This document shows positions 1-8,208 of a stretch of DNA of 34,341 nucleotides, piece after piece. The DNA is taken from the NCBI GenBank assembly GCA_028281495.1, contig JANQJU010000021.1, positions 1 to 34,341 on the forward strand, in the 5' to 3' direction. The stretch comes from SAR324 cluster bacterium. GTDB taxonomy: Bacteria; SAR324; NAC60-12. A program made the position numbers and the translations under genes. How positions within the stretch are numbered: the first letter of the stretch is position 1; the number at the start of each line of letters is the position of its first letter. The notes beneath the pieces were generated by a model. It was not told where the DNA came from. It worked only from the letters and a program-made list of their open reading frames with translations, and made no database searches.

Positions 1-170
1 AGTGCGTTGATTTGGTCGGTGTTGTCCAAAAAACCAATCGCTTGCTTGAGAAATTTCATTTCTGCTCCATCCACATGGCCATCGGCACAAATCATTCCAG
101 CCATTGCCGACGCCAGCCATTTTCGTGTGCTCAGCGGCAAGGATTGCACATCCACTCCTTCAATTTCCAT
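1..170 (-). CDS. TerB-like helical protein, partial (runs off left edge)
   Basis: The first 56 residues of a gene that continues beyond the window. The visible part aligns by eye with the N-terminus of the next gene: both open with a short M-(E/K)-I-x-G-(V/I)-D-V segment, then a helix with a W-x-A-x-A-(M/I)-A-G-M pattern and an acidic loop (ADGHVDGAEMKFL here, ADEKVTEPEVKFL there). This is the layout of TerB-like (tellurite-resistance B family) all-helical domains, whose acidic loop may bind metal. The start is ATG at 170, with a weak GGGGG Shine-Dalgarno upstream. It lies 42 bp downstream of its paralogue on the same strand, so the two are probably one operon made by tandem duplication. The cellular role is unknown. 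Confidence 0.6.
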   Translation of the reverse strand, partial: MEIEGVDVQSLPLSTRKWLASAMAGMICADGHVDGAEMKFLKQAIGFLDNTDQINA

Positions 171-212
171 GGGTCCCCCTATTTCATAAAAGTTACTCGT
201 CTTGCCATCCGA

Positions 213-650
213 TCAGAGTTCTTGGGCTTTGCGAGACAACTGAACCAGCACCAGATCGGCTTCGACCTGTTGGTTCGCCCATTCGATCAATTCGTGTATG
301 AAACTTTCTGGATAGCCTAATTTTTCTCCCGCGTGCATGAGGAATTCGGTCTCTGTGTAAGACAACTTTCGATCCGAAGCAGCCATGCGGGCCAAATGCC
401 GTAAAATTCGAAAAGACTGCTTACGATCCATTTCAAGCGCGTGCAACTTGGGTTTTTCCCGCTTTTGGATTTTTTCCTTCAGCCCTTTGACTTGTGACGA
501 ATTGCCCAACAGGGAGACCGTTTCCTTGAGAAACTTCACCTCGGGTTCGGTCACCTTTTCATCTGCAATCGCCATTCCGGCAATAGCGCAAGCCACCCAC
601 AGTTTTTCTTGTTGGGACATAGAGTCCACATCAATGCCTCCGATTTTCAT
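213..650 (-). CDS. TerB-like helical protein
   Basis: A 145-residue protein. I start it at ATG 650 rather than at the longer upstream ATG because AGGAGG lies just before it. It has two helical units, each with an acidic loop: ADEKVTEPEVKFLKETVSLL near residue 25 and ASDRKLSYTETEFL near residue 95. This is typical of the TerB-like fold. No signal peptide or membrane segment is seen, so it is probably cytoplasmic. It precedes a truncated paralogue at the window edge. TerB-family proteins occur in stress and phage-defence contexts but also widely as uncharacterised housekeeping genes, so no function is claimed. Confidence 0.65.
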   Translation of the reverse strand: MKIGGIDVDSMSQQEKLWVACAIAGMAIADEKVTEPEVKFLKETVSLLGNSSQVKGLKEKIQKREKPKLHALEMDRKQSFRILRHLARMAASDRKLSYTETEFLMHAGEKLGYPESFIHELIEWANQQVEADLVLVQLSRKAQEL

Positions 651-770
651 ATTCCTCCTACTCATCAAATTATAACATAGGCCTCTCGGCGATTTCATTA
701 TTTTCCATGAAACTTAAATACGATGGTGTTAAACAAAAATAACTTTATGGTCGTTTATGGAAAGGGAGTC

Positions 771-1289
771 ATGCGTTTTTGTAGTTTGTGTGGTGGCTCG
801 GTTGAGTGGAAAATCCCTCTAGGGGACAACCGGGAACGCTACGTCTGTCAAGCTTGCGAATACATTCATTATGAAAACCCCAAGGTGATTGTGGGATGTC
901 TTCCCTACTGGAACGATCAAGTACTGCTGTGCAAACGCGCCATTCCTCCTCGTGAAGGCTGGTGGACCATTCCTGCAGGTTTTCTAGAAAATGGAGAAAC
1001 GGTCGAGGAAGGAGCCTTGCGGGAAACTCAGGAGGAAGCGAATGCCGACGTAGAAATCATCCGATTGTTTTCCTTTGCCAGCATCCCTCGGATCAACCAA
1101 GTGTACATGATTTTTTTAGCCCACCTGAAAAACATCAATTTTTCCGCAGGCCCTGAAAGCCTCGAAGTTAAACTATTTCGCCCTTCCGAGGTGGTGTGGG
1201 AAACGCTGGCTTTCCCCTCCGTCACATTATCTCTAGAACGTTACTTTGCCGACCCGCATTCGCTTCAGATCCACAGTTTCACGTTCTAG
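771..1289 (+). CDS. Nudix hydrolase with N-terminal zinc ribbon
   Basis: A 172-residue protein that starts at ATG 771, preceded by AAGGGAG; an upstream in-frame ATG at 723 lacks a good ribosome site and would add residues before the zinc ribbon. Cysteines 4, 7, 26 and 29 form a C-x2-C...C-x2-C ribbon. The Nudix box follows at about residues 70-92 (GFLENGETVEEGALRETQEE), matching G-x5-E-x7-R-E-x2-E-E, though the usual later glycine is Asn. This arrangement is seen in ADP-ribose, NADH and related nucleoside-diphosphate pyrophosphatases; the exact substrate cannot be read from sequence. It is transcribed divergently from the TerB-like genes and converges with the exported protein downstream. Confidence 0.85.
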   Translation: MRFCSLCGGSVEWKIPLGDNRERYVCQACEYIHYENPKVIVGCLPYWNDQVLLCKRAIPPREGWWTIPAGFLENGETVEEGALRETQEEANADVEIIRLFSFASIPRINQVYMIFLAHLKNINFSAGPESLEVKLFRPSEVVWETLAFPSVTLSLERYFADPHSLQIHSFTF

Positions 1290-1341
1290 CTTCCTCGTTG
1301 CCCAGCATTGCCCCAAAACCTGTCTTGCGGATCAATCGATC

Positions 1342-2016
1342 TCAAAAATAGTAGCGAACCGACAGGGTAGGAAATCCCGTATTGAAAATTCCAAAGGTGG
1401 TACGGTCTCCCACGGTTTGATTGGTCACTCCAATCTCTGAAGAAATTCCGACATTGGGCAGAGCAATAAAAAACATCTCGATGCCCAGAAACGCACTGAC
1501 GGTACTGCCGCTTTCATTGATCTCGTCATCATCGTCGTTCACGTTCAGCACTCCTAAACTGCCCCCCCAATACAGATCATGTCCCCCTTCTTGCAACATG
1601 ACCCGTGTGAAACGAAATCGAAGATCCAGCACTTCTTCCAGTTTATCTCCACCATCAGTGGTGCTTCCAAAACCCATCAATAAGTCCACGGAATCCGAAG
1701 AATTGAGCCAATACTTGAGTGACGCCATCCCCACGCTGAACTCCTGTGCCACCGTGCCACGTTGATAAAACCCCACGCCAAATTTTCTAGAAAGATCGCG
1801 CTCGTTGCCTTCAAACTCGATCATTCGTATGTCCGCCCGGTCGATTTGCAAGATGCCAAACCCTCGGTCGGATTCGAGGGTCAAAGTTTGATCATCCATG
1901 CTTTGAATGCGTCCGCTGAGGGCTTCTCCACTATTCAAATGAACCATGGCCGCTTGAGCGACGGTGACCGTACCCAACCAAATTCCTAAAAACACCACTA
2001 TGTTTACCCATTTCAT
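1342..2016 (-). CDS. Exported beta-barrel-like outer-membrane protein
   Basis: A 224-residue protein with a clear signal peptide (MKWVNIVVFLGIWLGTVTVAQA, cleavage probably after AQA). A short beta-rich segment at about residues 24-70 (LNSGEALSGRIQSMDDQTLT) resembles small SH3-like modules. The rest alternates polar and aromatic/hydrophobic residues, and the chain ends in SVRYYF with a terminal phenylalanine, the usual C-terminal signature of outer-membrane barrels. GAGAGGA upstream of ATG 2016 supports the start. I do not recognise a specific family. The 2017-2289 gap upstream holds no other gene; it has only a repeated 10-bp AACCGAGCCT at about 2163 and 2185. Confidence 0.65.
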   Translation of the reverse strand: MKWVNIVVFLGIWLGTVTVAQAAMVHLNSGEALSGRIQSMDDQTLTLESDRGFGILQIDRADIRMIEFEGNERDLSRKFGVGFYQRGTVAQEFSVGMASLKYWLNSSDSVDLLMGFGSTTDGGDKLEEVLDLRFRFTRVMLQEGGHDLYWGGSLGVLNVNDDDDEINESGSTVSAFLGIEMFFIALPNVGISSEIGVTNQTVGDRTTFGIFNTGFPTLSVRYYF

Positions 2017-2214
2017 ATGTCCTCTCTACACTCCTGTGGTTATGAAGAATATCTTTCGCAATGCGACTCGATACATCGACGGTTTTGCTTTCTATTTTCT
2101 TGAAAACACAACTCGCTCTTACTGCGAATAAGCTGATTCTAATGGGTGTCATGCAATTCATAAACCGAGCCTCATAATTTCTTCAACCGAGCCTTCAAAA
2201 GCCGGGCGGATCAC

Positions 2215-2242
2215 TTGACTTTCGCGTGTTTTGGACTACTTT
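2215..2242 (+). promoter_or_regulatory. Candidate sigma70 promoter of lpxA
   Basis: TTGACT (2215-2220), a 16-bp spacer and TACTTT (2237-2242) lie about 48 bp before the lpxA ATG. The -35 is good and the -10 poor, so this is only a candidate. Confidence 0.3.
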
Positions 2243-2289
2243 GAAGAAAATTTTTCACACTGAGCAGCACAGCAAAGGAAGGCAGCTTT

Positions 2290-3066
2290 ATGAACAAAAT
2301 TCATCCTACGGCAATTGTTGCACCGGAAGCAGAATTAGGGGATCACAATGAAATCGGTCCCCACTGCGTTGTTGGTCCTGAAGTCACGATGGGAAATGGA
2401 AACGTATTGCGATCCCATTTGCTGATTGAAGGAAAAGCAATACTCGGAAATGAAAATCAATGCTTCCAATTTTCGTCACTTGGCACCGAACCACAAGACT
2501 TGAAGTACCATCAAGAAGATACCCTTCTGGAGGTGGGAGACAACAACGTGTTCCGAGAAAATGTTTCGGTGCATCGCGGCACGGCGAATGGTGGAGGGAA
2601 AACCCTCATTGGCAACCATAACCTCTTCATGGGATATGTGCACGTGGCCCATGACTGCCATATCGGTAACTATAACATTCTGGCCAACTACACTGGGTTG
2701 AGCGGGCATGTCGTTCTGGACAACTATGTCACCTTAGGCGGACAAAATGGAGTCATTCAATTTGTCCGGATTGGTTCTTATTGTTATTTCGGTGCGGGAA
2801 CCATGGTGGATAAACATATTGCCCCTTACACCACGGGTTATGGCAATCGGATCACCATCAAGAGTGTGAACGTGGTTGGACTCCAACGTCGCGGTTTTTC
2901 CCGTGAAGCAATCAATGCGATTCGGGATGCCCATCGGATGTTATACCGTTCCGGCATGAATACGGAAGAAGCCGTTCAAGCTATTGAATACAAATACGGA
3001 CAAATTGAAGAAGTTCGAGTCTTCACCGAATTCATCAAAGACGTGAAGCACGATGTGAAGAAATAA
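2290..3066 (+). CDS. lpxA: UDP-N-acetylglucosamine O-acyltransferase LpxA
   Basis: A 258-residue cytoplasmic acyltransferase that performs the first step of lipid A synthesis, moving a 3-hydroxyacyl chain from acyl carrier protein to the 3-OH of UDP-GlcNAc. The N-terminal two thirds shows hexapeptide repeats of a left-handed beta helix (IHPTAIV, IGPHCVVG, IGNHNLFMG, IGNYNI). The catalytic histidine is in VAHDCHIG (about H121), and a helical C-terminal tail follows. Length is normal for the family. AAGGAAGG lies upstream of the ATG. Unusually, it is not next to fabZ, lpxD or lpxB. Its presence indicates an LPS-bearing outer membrane. Confidence 0.95.
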   Translation: MNKIHPTAIVAPEAELGDHNEIGPHCVVGPEVTMGNGNVLRSHLLIEGKAILGNENQCFQFSSLGTEPQDLKYHQEDTLLEVGDNNVFRENVSVHRGTANGGGKTLIGNHNLFMGYVHVAHDCHIGNYNILANYTGLSGHVVLDNYVTLGGQNGVIQFVRIGSYCYFGAGTMVDKHIAPYTTGYGNRITIKSVNVVGLQRRGFSREAINAIRDAHRMLYRSGMNTEEAVQAIEYKYGQIEEVRVFTEFIKDVKHDVKK

Positions 3067-3094
3067 CCTCCCCCCTCTCAGACACCCTTAGATT

Positions 3095-4291
3095 ATGTCT
3101 CTCGCGGATGCTTTGGAGCAGCAACTGCTCAAATACTGGCAGAGTTTGGAAACTCGAAAAACTTGGTCGCAATGGATGCAATGGCTTACCACTCAGGGCA
3201 TTTCTCTCCCTTCCTCCTCCCCACCACCCACGGATGCCAACCAACCGATCACCTTTCAAGTTTTCCTCAGATCCTGTGAGGCGGAGGTGCTTCAGCATCC
3301 CGAATGGGCGGAAATCCTCGCTTCTCCCGAATGGCTACAAGCACACAATGTGACCCCCCTTCCCACAAAAATTTCGGCCCATGCCAGCCTCCCCACTTGG
3401 GAACAACAAATCCGAGTTCTGGTTCAGGAGATCCATCAATTGCAGCAGCGTGTGACGCAACTGGAAGCACGCCCTACTGCAAACTCCCCCCATGCCCCTG
3501 ACTCCATGCCTCACTTTATTACCGAAGCGAAAGTTCAAGATCTCAAGGCAACTCCCGATCAGGGAGTTTCTACAGGGCCAGCGGGTTTGCCGCACACTCA
3601 AATGCTAGAGAAGGATCTCGCCGTAATGCAATTCAACCGCAAACAACGGCCTCCTCAAGAGTCTCCTCCCTCATCGCCTCGTCAACAAAAACTGGAAGAC
3701 GTGTATTTACCGATTCAACAGTGGTATGAACAATTTTTGGAGGTAGGCTTGGATCTGCAATCATTCTGCTCCGTGTCCTTGCAGTCCCAAAGCAGCCATC
3801 GGATCTCGTTCCAACAACTTGGCAAGCGTCTTGAACGCAGTGTGGAAGATAAAGCAGGTTTTCAAAAAGTTCTGAAACAGTTTGAGGAAAAACATCATGA
3901 TGGCATCACGATCACCAATTCAGACCACCACGGGGGAACAACAGAAACAGCCTCTACTGAAAATTCGCATGAGGCATCCTCCGGAAACTCCAATCACTCG
4001 GGGGATACGGTAGACAATAGCCATCTGGGAAACACTCCAAACGTTAAAAACAACCCAACGATACAAGACGAAGACAATGCAACGGGATTCAGCCCACCCC
4101 CGTCGGACTTGTATCAAGACTTTCATAGCTGGCTCGAATGGCTGGATGAAAAGGGAGTGGATGTGCGCCGATTCACATCACAAGAACTGTCGGTGCCCAG
4201 TAGCCATCGCATTTCATTTCCCCAGTTTTGTCGGCGTTTAGAACGCAAGCTGGATGATTTGGAAGGATTTTATCATGCCATTCAAGCGTAA
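3095..4291 (+). CDS. Unknown protein with a roughly three-fold repeated domain
   Basis: A 398-residue protein that I do not recognise. Two segments, about residues 199-263 and 336-398, are clearly homologous: each has a W-x2-(W/F)-L or WYEQFL-type start, then G-(L/V)-D-(L/V), the identical SSHRISF, then (K/R)RLER and GF. A weaker third copy at about residues 10-75 keeps W-x2-WL, GI-x-L and ITFQ-x-FLR. The linkers are low-complexity: Pro/Ser-rich in the middle and Asn/His/Ser/Thr-rich at about residues 265-335. Residues 104-125 look coiled-coil. There is no signal peptide or membrane helix. It starts 28 bp after lpxA and ends 27 bp before pheS, so it may be co-transcribed. No strong Shine-Dalgarno precedes the ATG. 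Confidence 0.7.
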   Translation: MSLADALEQQLLKYWQSLETRKTWSQWMQWLTTQGISLPSSSPPPTDANQPITFQVFLRSCEAEVLQHPEWAEILASPEWLQAHNVTPLPTKISAHASLPTWEQQIRVLVQEIHQLQQRVTQLEARPTANSPHAPDSMPHFITEAKVQDLKATPDQGVSTGPAGLPHTQMLEKDLAVMQFNRKQRPPQESPPSSPRQQKLEDVYLPIQQWYEQFLEVGLDLQSFCSVSLQSQSSHRISFQQLGKRLERSVEDKAGFQKVLKQFEEKHHDGITITNSDHHGGTTETASTENSHEASSGNSNHSGDTVDNSHLGNTPNVKNNPTIQDEDNATGFSPPPSDLYQDFHSWLEWLDEKGVDVRRFTSQELSVPSSHRISFPQFCRRLERKLDDLEGFYHAIQA

Positions 4292-4318
4292 CTTATTCAT
4301 TTTTTGGAGAAAATCGTT

Positions 4319-5341
4319 ATGTTAGTTCAACTGAACACTTTGAAAGAAACCGCCTTGCAGGAGCTGGAAACGATCACCGATGTGGATCAACTGCCCGAAT
4401 GGCACCGCAAATATTTATCGAAAAAAGGGGAACTGACCCAAGTTCTCAAACAGTTGGGAAGACTGTCCGCAGAAGAAAGACCTGCTGCTGGACAAGCAGC
4501 CAATAAGGTCAAACAAGCGTTGACAGGACGTTTTCAAGAACACCAAGATCGTTTAAAAGAAGCAGCTTTGGATCAACAGCTAGCCAAGGATGACATTGAC
4601 ATTTCTTTGCCAGGGCGTCCTTGCCATTTGGGACACTTGCACGTCTGTACTCAGATGTTGCGACAAATTTACCAAGTGTTTGGAGAGATGGGATTTCAGA
4701 TTTATGAGTCGCCCGAAGTGGAAAGCGATGAAAACAATTTTCAACTCCTCAATATCCCTGCTTACCACCCGGCACGGGACATGTGGGATACCTTTTGGGT
4801 CAATGATCAGGTGGTGCTCCGCACCCATACCTCTCCTGGTCAAATTCGAGTGATGAAAGAAAATTTTCCCAATCCCATCCGTGTGATTCTCCCTGGGAAG
4901 GTTTATCGTTATGAGCAGGTCACACAGCGGTCGGAGCATCAATTTTATCAAGTCGAAGGTTTGGCCGTTGGATTGAATATCCGGATGACCGATTTGATCG
5001 GGGTGATGCAAGAGGCCACTAAAAAAATGTTTGGAAGTGATCGTAAGAATCGTATCCGGGGCAGTTATTTTCCGTTCACGGAACCGAGCATTGAAATCGA
5101 CATGGATTGTATCTTTTGTGGTGGGAGTGGTTGCCGCATGTGCAAACACACCGGTTGGTTGGAAATTGGCGGAGCTGGAATGGTACATCCCGTCGTTCTG
5201 AACAACGGGGGTTATGATCCTGACGTATGGAGCGGGTTCGCCTTTGGAATCGGGGTGGAACGCCCTTTGTTGCTCAAGCATGGCATTCCGGACATCCGTT
5301 ACTTTTACGGCAATGATCTCAATTTTCTTCAGCAATTCTAA
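4319..5341 (+). CDS. pheS: Phenylalanyl-tRNA synthetase alpha subunit
   Basis: A 340-residue catalytic subunit that, with PheT, charges tRNA-Phe. The N-terminal coiled-coil arm spans about residues 1-90. The class II core carries HQFYQVEG near 207, FTEPS near 253 and the motif 3 FAFGIGVER near 308. ATG 4319 is chosen because TGGAGA lies about ten bases upstream; an in-frame TTG at 4304 overlaps that site. A cysteine cluster (C264, C267, C272, C275 in CIFCGGSGCRMC) could hold a metal; similar CxxCxGxGCxxC insertions occur in PheS of some bacteria. No pheT follows, so the beta subunit must be elsewhere. Confidence 0.95.
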   Translation: MLVQLNTLKETALQELETITDVDQLPEWHRKYLSKKGELTQVLKQLGRLSAEERPAAGQAANKVKQALTGRFQEHQDRLKEAALDQQLAKDDIDISLPGRPCHLGHLHVCTQMLRQIYQVFGEMGFQIYESPEVESDENNFQLLNIPAYHPARDMWDTFWVNDQVVLRTHTSPGQIRVMKENFPNPIRVILPGKVYRYEQVTQRSEHQFYQVEGLAVGLNIRMTDLIGVMQEATKKMFGSDRKNRIRGSYFPFTEPSIEIDMDCIFCGGSGCRMCKHTGWLEIGGAGMVHPVVLNNGGYDPDVWSGFAFGIGVERPLLLKHGIPDIRYFYGNDLNFLQQF

Positions 5342-5359
5342 TTTCTTCAGCAATTCTAA
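5324..5359 (+). repeat. 18-bp perfect tandem duplication across the pheS stop codon
   Basis: The unit TTTCTTCAGCAATTCTAA occurs at 5324-5341 and again immediately at 5342-5359. It covers the last five codons and stop of pheS, so the copy repeats FLQQF-stop in the same frame after the true stop. It looks like a simple slippage duplication. Confidence 0.9.
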
Positions 5360-5373
5360 TCCACAGGGACGAA

Positions 5374-5778
5374 ATGGCGCTCACCCTCCACCTATATAGC
5401 TTTGGATATCATTTTTCCGGAGTTCCCACCGACCCAACAGGAAACGGAGGCGGCTTTGTTTTCGACTGCCGCTGCCTCCCCAACCCCGGACGTTTCACCG
5501 AATATCAACGTCTCACAGGCCTGGATGTTCAAGTGTGTGACTTTCTTGATGAGGCTTCCGAGGTTCAAGAGTTCGCCCAACAATGCCTACAACTGGTTCA
5601 ACTCGCCATCCGCCAATATCAACAACGGGGTTTCACCGATTTGATGGTGGCCTTTGGTTGCACGGGAGGACAACATCGCTCCGTTTATCAAGCAGAAAAA
5701 CTGCGATCCAGACTTGTGCACATTCCCGATCTTCATATCGAACTGATTCACACAGAACGAGAGAATTGGCCCTACTGA
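5374..5778 (+). CDS. Stand-alone RapZ C-terminal domain protein
   Basis: A 134-residue protein equivalent to the C-terminal half of RapZ/YvcJ. The signatures are FDCRCLPNPG near residue 30, GLDVQV near 48 and VAFGCTGGQHRSVY near 92. In full-length RapZ this domain binds RNA and UDP-GlcNAc and the N-terminal half is a P-loop NTPase. No P-loop exists here or upstream, since the ATG directly follows pheS by about 32 bp, so this is a naturally short form and not a truncation inside the window. A role in sugar-nucleotide sensing or RNA binding is inferred from the family only. Confidence 0.8.
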   Translation: MALTLHLYSFGYHFSGVPTDPTGNGGGFVFDCRCLPNPGRFTEYQRLTGLDVQVCDFLDEASEVQEFAQQCLQLVQLAIRQYQQRGFTDLMVAFGCTGGQHRSVYQAEKLRSRLVHIPDLHIELIHTERENWPY

Positions 5779-6020
5779 CAAATCACACCAGAATCTTTCC
5801 ATCCTCTTGAAATTCCTTCCTGTCTTATTAGATTCTAACTTTTCTCAGAAAATAATTCCTGTTAAAGCTAACCATCCTGTCTATAATTTTAGGGGGAATG
5901 CATCGCGGTTCTGAAAAATGGCCGACAAATTGCTTTGTAAAGGGAGACCCCCTCATAAGGCAAAAATGACATCAGCAGAACAAGATTTTCCGCATTGAGG
6001 GGTTTATAGAAGAGAGGAAC

Positions 6021-6944
6021 ATGACACGACCAAAAATTTGGGCCATCGGCGGTGGAAAAGGCGGCGTTGGAAAAAGCTTGTTGACAGGAAATCTGGGAAT
6101 CAACTTATCTCAGGCAGGCAAGAAGGTCATTTTGATCGACGGGGATTTGGGTGGAGCTAATTTGCACACATGTTTAGGAGTGGCCAATCCAGACGTCAGT
6201 CTTTCCGATTTCATGACACGGCAAGTCGAACATCTCAGTGAAGCGGCAGTGGAAACGCCGGTTCCCAATCTTAAGTTGATTAGCGGAGCACAGGACATTT
6301 TGAGCATTGCCAACCCCAAGCATGCTCAAAAGATGCGATTTCTGAGAGCCGTGCAGACCTTAGAAGCCGACTATGTTCTATTGGATTTGGGAGCGGGTTC
6401 CAATTTCAACACCTTGGACTTTTTCCTATTGGCGAAACCCCAGGTGATTGTAGTGATTCCTGAACCCACATCGATAGAAAATGCGTACCGTTTCATCAAA
6501 AGTGCGTTTTATCGAAGAATTCGGCACGCCAGCCCGACTTCCCAAATTCGTGATTTGATCAATGAAACGATGGATAAAAACAATCGGTATGGCATTCGAA
6601 CTCCTCATGAGTTGCTCACTCATCTGCGCAACATGGAGGAAGACCTTGACGCGTTTGTGGATCAGCAGGTGAATGCGTTTCGCCCCAAGCTGGTTCTGAA
6701 TCAGATCCGTTCCCGAAGTGACATTCGTATCGGGTTTGCAATGGAAAACGCCTGTGCCAAATATTTTGGAATCCATTTGGATTTTGTCGGTTACGTAGAT
6801 TATAGCGATATCGTTTGGCAATCGGTGGTGCAACGACAACCGCTATTGATCCATCATACTCACTCTCCGATCACTCAAAAAATCAAAAACGTATGTGAAA
6901 ATCTGTTGAAAAATCGAAAACTGGAACCTCAAAAAGTGATGTAG
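6021..6944 (+). CDS. MinD/ParA-family ATPase (FlhG/YlxH-like)
   Basis: A 307-residue deviant-Walker ATPase: GGGKGGVGKS at residues 10-19 (with the signature lysine of the ParA/MinD group), LIDGDLGGANLH near 38 and LLDLGAG near 120. The family works as dimers on membranes or nucleoid to place flagella, chemosensory arrays or other structures. The closest style is the FlhG/YlxH group, but it lacks flhF or other flagellar neighbours here. GAGAGGAAC precedes the ATG. It ends five bases before the DnaJ-like/HTH gene, so the two are almost certainly co-transcribed and may act together. The 240-bp gap upstream (5779-6020) contains a perfect TATAAT at 5882-5887 without a convincing -35. Confidence 0.85.
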   Translation: MTRPKIWAIGGGKGGVGKSLLTGNLGINLSQAGKKVILIDGDLGGANLHTCLGVANPDVSLSDFMTRQVEHLSEAAVETPVPNLKLISGAQDILSIANPKHAQKMRFLRAVQTLEADYVLLDLGAGSNFNTLDFFLLAKPQVIVVIPEPTSIENAYRFIKSAFYRRIRHASPTSQIRDLINETMDKNNRYGIRTPHELLTHLRNMEEDLDAFVDQQVNAFRPKLVLNQIRSRSDIRIGFAMENACAKYFGIHLDFVGYVDYSDIVWQSVVQRQPLLIHHTHSPITQKIKNVCENLLKNRKLEPQKVM

Positions 6945-6948
6945 CGCT

Positions 6949-8043
6949 ATGACGACTCAGGAAGCTTTTGTGGAAGAAGATTATTATGACGTCCTCAACA
7001 TTCCCAAACATGCCACAACCGATGAAGTAGAACGGGCCTACAAGCTGGCTTATCAAACCTTTAACAGCAACTCGCTGGCCACCTACTCCTTGTTTTCTGA
7101 CGAAGAAAACGATGCCATCCTACGAAAAATCACCCGCGCCTACATGACTTTAAAAGACCCCGTCACACGATCCCGCTATGATGAAGAATTGCATTGTGGG
7201 TCTTCCGCGTATACCAAGCCCGAACCCGCCCATGCTTCAGAACAGGAAAATCTAGAGTCACCCGCTTTTGAGGATTTCAAACAATCCCCCATGTCCTCTG
7301 TCCCGATACAACAAACCGAGGCAAACCTCGATCCTCCCCAATCGATTTATAACGCATCGCCGCATCCCCTCTTTCCTCCCCAATCCATAAAACCGGCTGA
7401 TGGGCCTGTTTCCTCGGGGGAAACCCATCTTGACCAGATCCCATTGCCTGCAACTTCCATCGCCCCCAGTACAAGTCCAGGAACGGCCTCTGAAACGATG
7501 GAGGAGACTCCCATTTTCATAGTTAAATCGATGCGGAAACCAGAAACACCAACACCGACTTCTGAAACGAGGCGGGAACCAGAAACACCAATACCGGCTT
7601 CTGAAAAAATACCTCAACAATCGGAAACGCCTGTGCTGAGCACCGATAAACCAACATCGCTCCCAGAGCCAGCCCAACCCCAATCCGCTTATGAGATGTC
7701 CCAACTGCAAGCCAACGAGCGCAATCGGAATCGGAAACTACTGATGTACAAAAACCGCGCTTCCAAGGAAAAAGCTCAAGAATTCTTAGAGTCGATTGGC
7801 ATGTTCACGGGTGAGATCTTGCAACACATCCGAGAATTGAAAGCAATCGCCATCGAAGAAGTCGCTAAAGAAACTTGTGTACGTCAGGTGTATTTAGAGG
7901 CGCTTGAACAAGATGACCTCTCTCAACTCCCCTCCGCTCCCATTTACTTGAAAAGTTTTTTGAAAAGCTATGCCCGCTGTCTGGAGCTGCCCATTGATAA
8001 GGTAACCGACGACTATTTGAGTCGTTTCAAAAATTTGAAATGA
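6949..8043 (+). CDS. Degenerate DnaJ domain fused to a RodZ-like helix-turn-helix
   Basis: A 364-residue protein in three parts. Residues 10-82 are a J-domain (YYDVLNIPKHATTDEVERAY ... ITRAYMTLKDP), but the HPD tripeptide needed to stimulate Hsp70 is absent; the helix II-III loop reads AYQTFNSNSLA. Residues 83-250 are Pro/Thr/Glu/Ser-rich linker with short repeats. About residues 286-364 form an HTH_25/RodZ-type domain (LKAIAIEEVAKETCVRQVYL, LEQDDLSQLP, YLKSFLKSYA), the part of RodZ that contacts MreB. There is no transmembrane segment. It lies five bases after the MinD-like ATPase, which suggests a partner in positioning or a scaffold. The function is not established from sequence. Confidence 0.75.
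   Translation: MTTQEAFVEEDYYDVLNIPKHATTDEVERAYKLAYQTFNSNSLATYSLFSDEENDAILRKITRAYMTLKDPVTRSRYDEELHCGSSAYTKPEPAHASEQENLESPAFEDFKQSPMSSVPIQQTEANLDPPQSIYNASPHPLFPPQSIKPADGPVSSGETHLDQIPLPATSIAPSTSPGTASETMEETPIFIVKSMRKPETPTPTSETRREPETPIPASEKIPQQSETPVLSTDKPTSLPEPAQPQSAYEMSQLQANERNRNRKLLMYKNRASKEKAQEFLESIGMFTGEILQHIRELKAIAIEEVAKETCVRQVYLEALEQDDLSQLPSAPIYLKSFLKSYARCLELPIDKVTDDYLSRFKNLK
7534..7606 (+). repeat. 39-bp-period coding repeat in the linker
   Basis: Two near-identical 34-bp segments at 7534-7567 and 7573-7606, with a 39-bp (13-codon) period, encode PETPTPTSE and PETPIPASE. The repeat is in frame and extends the disordered linker of the DnaJ-like/HTH protein. Confidence 0.8.
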
Positions 8044-8107
8044 TTTTGAAGTTCCAATCCGCTTTCTCTCCGCCTTCCGCCGTGTTTTTCCCTGTGGTAT
8101 TAGTGTC

Positions 8108-8136
8108 TTGAGCAATATAGTGCTGTGGCCTACAGT
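8108..8136 (+). promoter_or_regulatory. Candidate sigma70 promoter for the MaoC-prfB unit
   Basis: TTGAGC (8108-8113), a 17-bp spacer and TACAGT (8131-8136) each match four of six consensus bases. It lies about 73 bp before the chosen start of the MaoC gene and after the preceding operon. Confidence 0.35.
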
Positions 8137-8208
8137 TGCAAAAAAAGTAAAAATGCAGTAGGTACACCCTTGGTTTTACATGGTTTTCTAACGATTGGAA
8201 AAAGGGTT

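Noticed and set aside
4580..5353. 257-residue minus-strand frame
   Set aside because: Antisense to pheS, with no ribosome site or recognisable motif.
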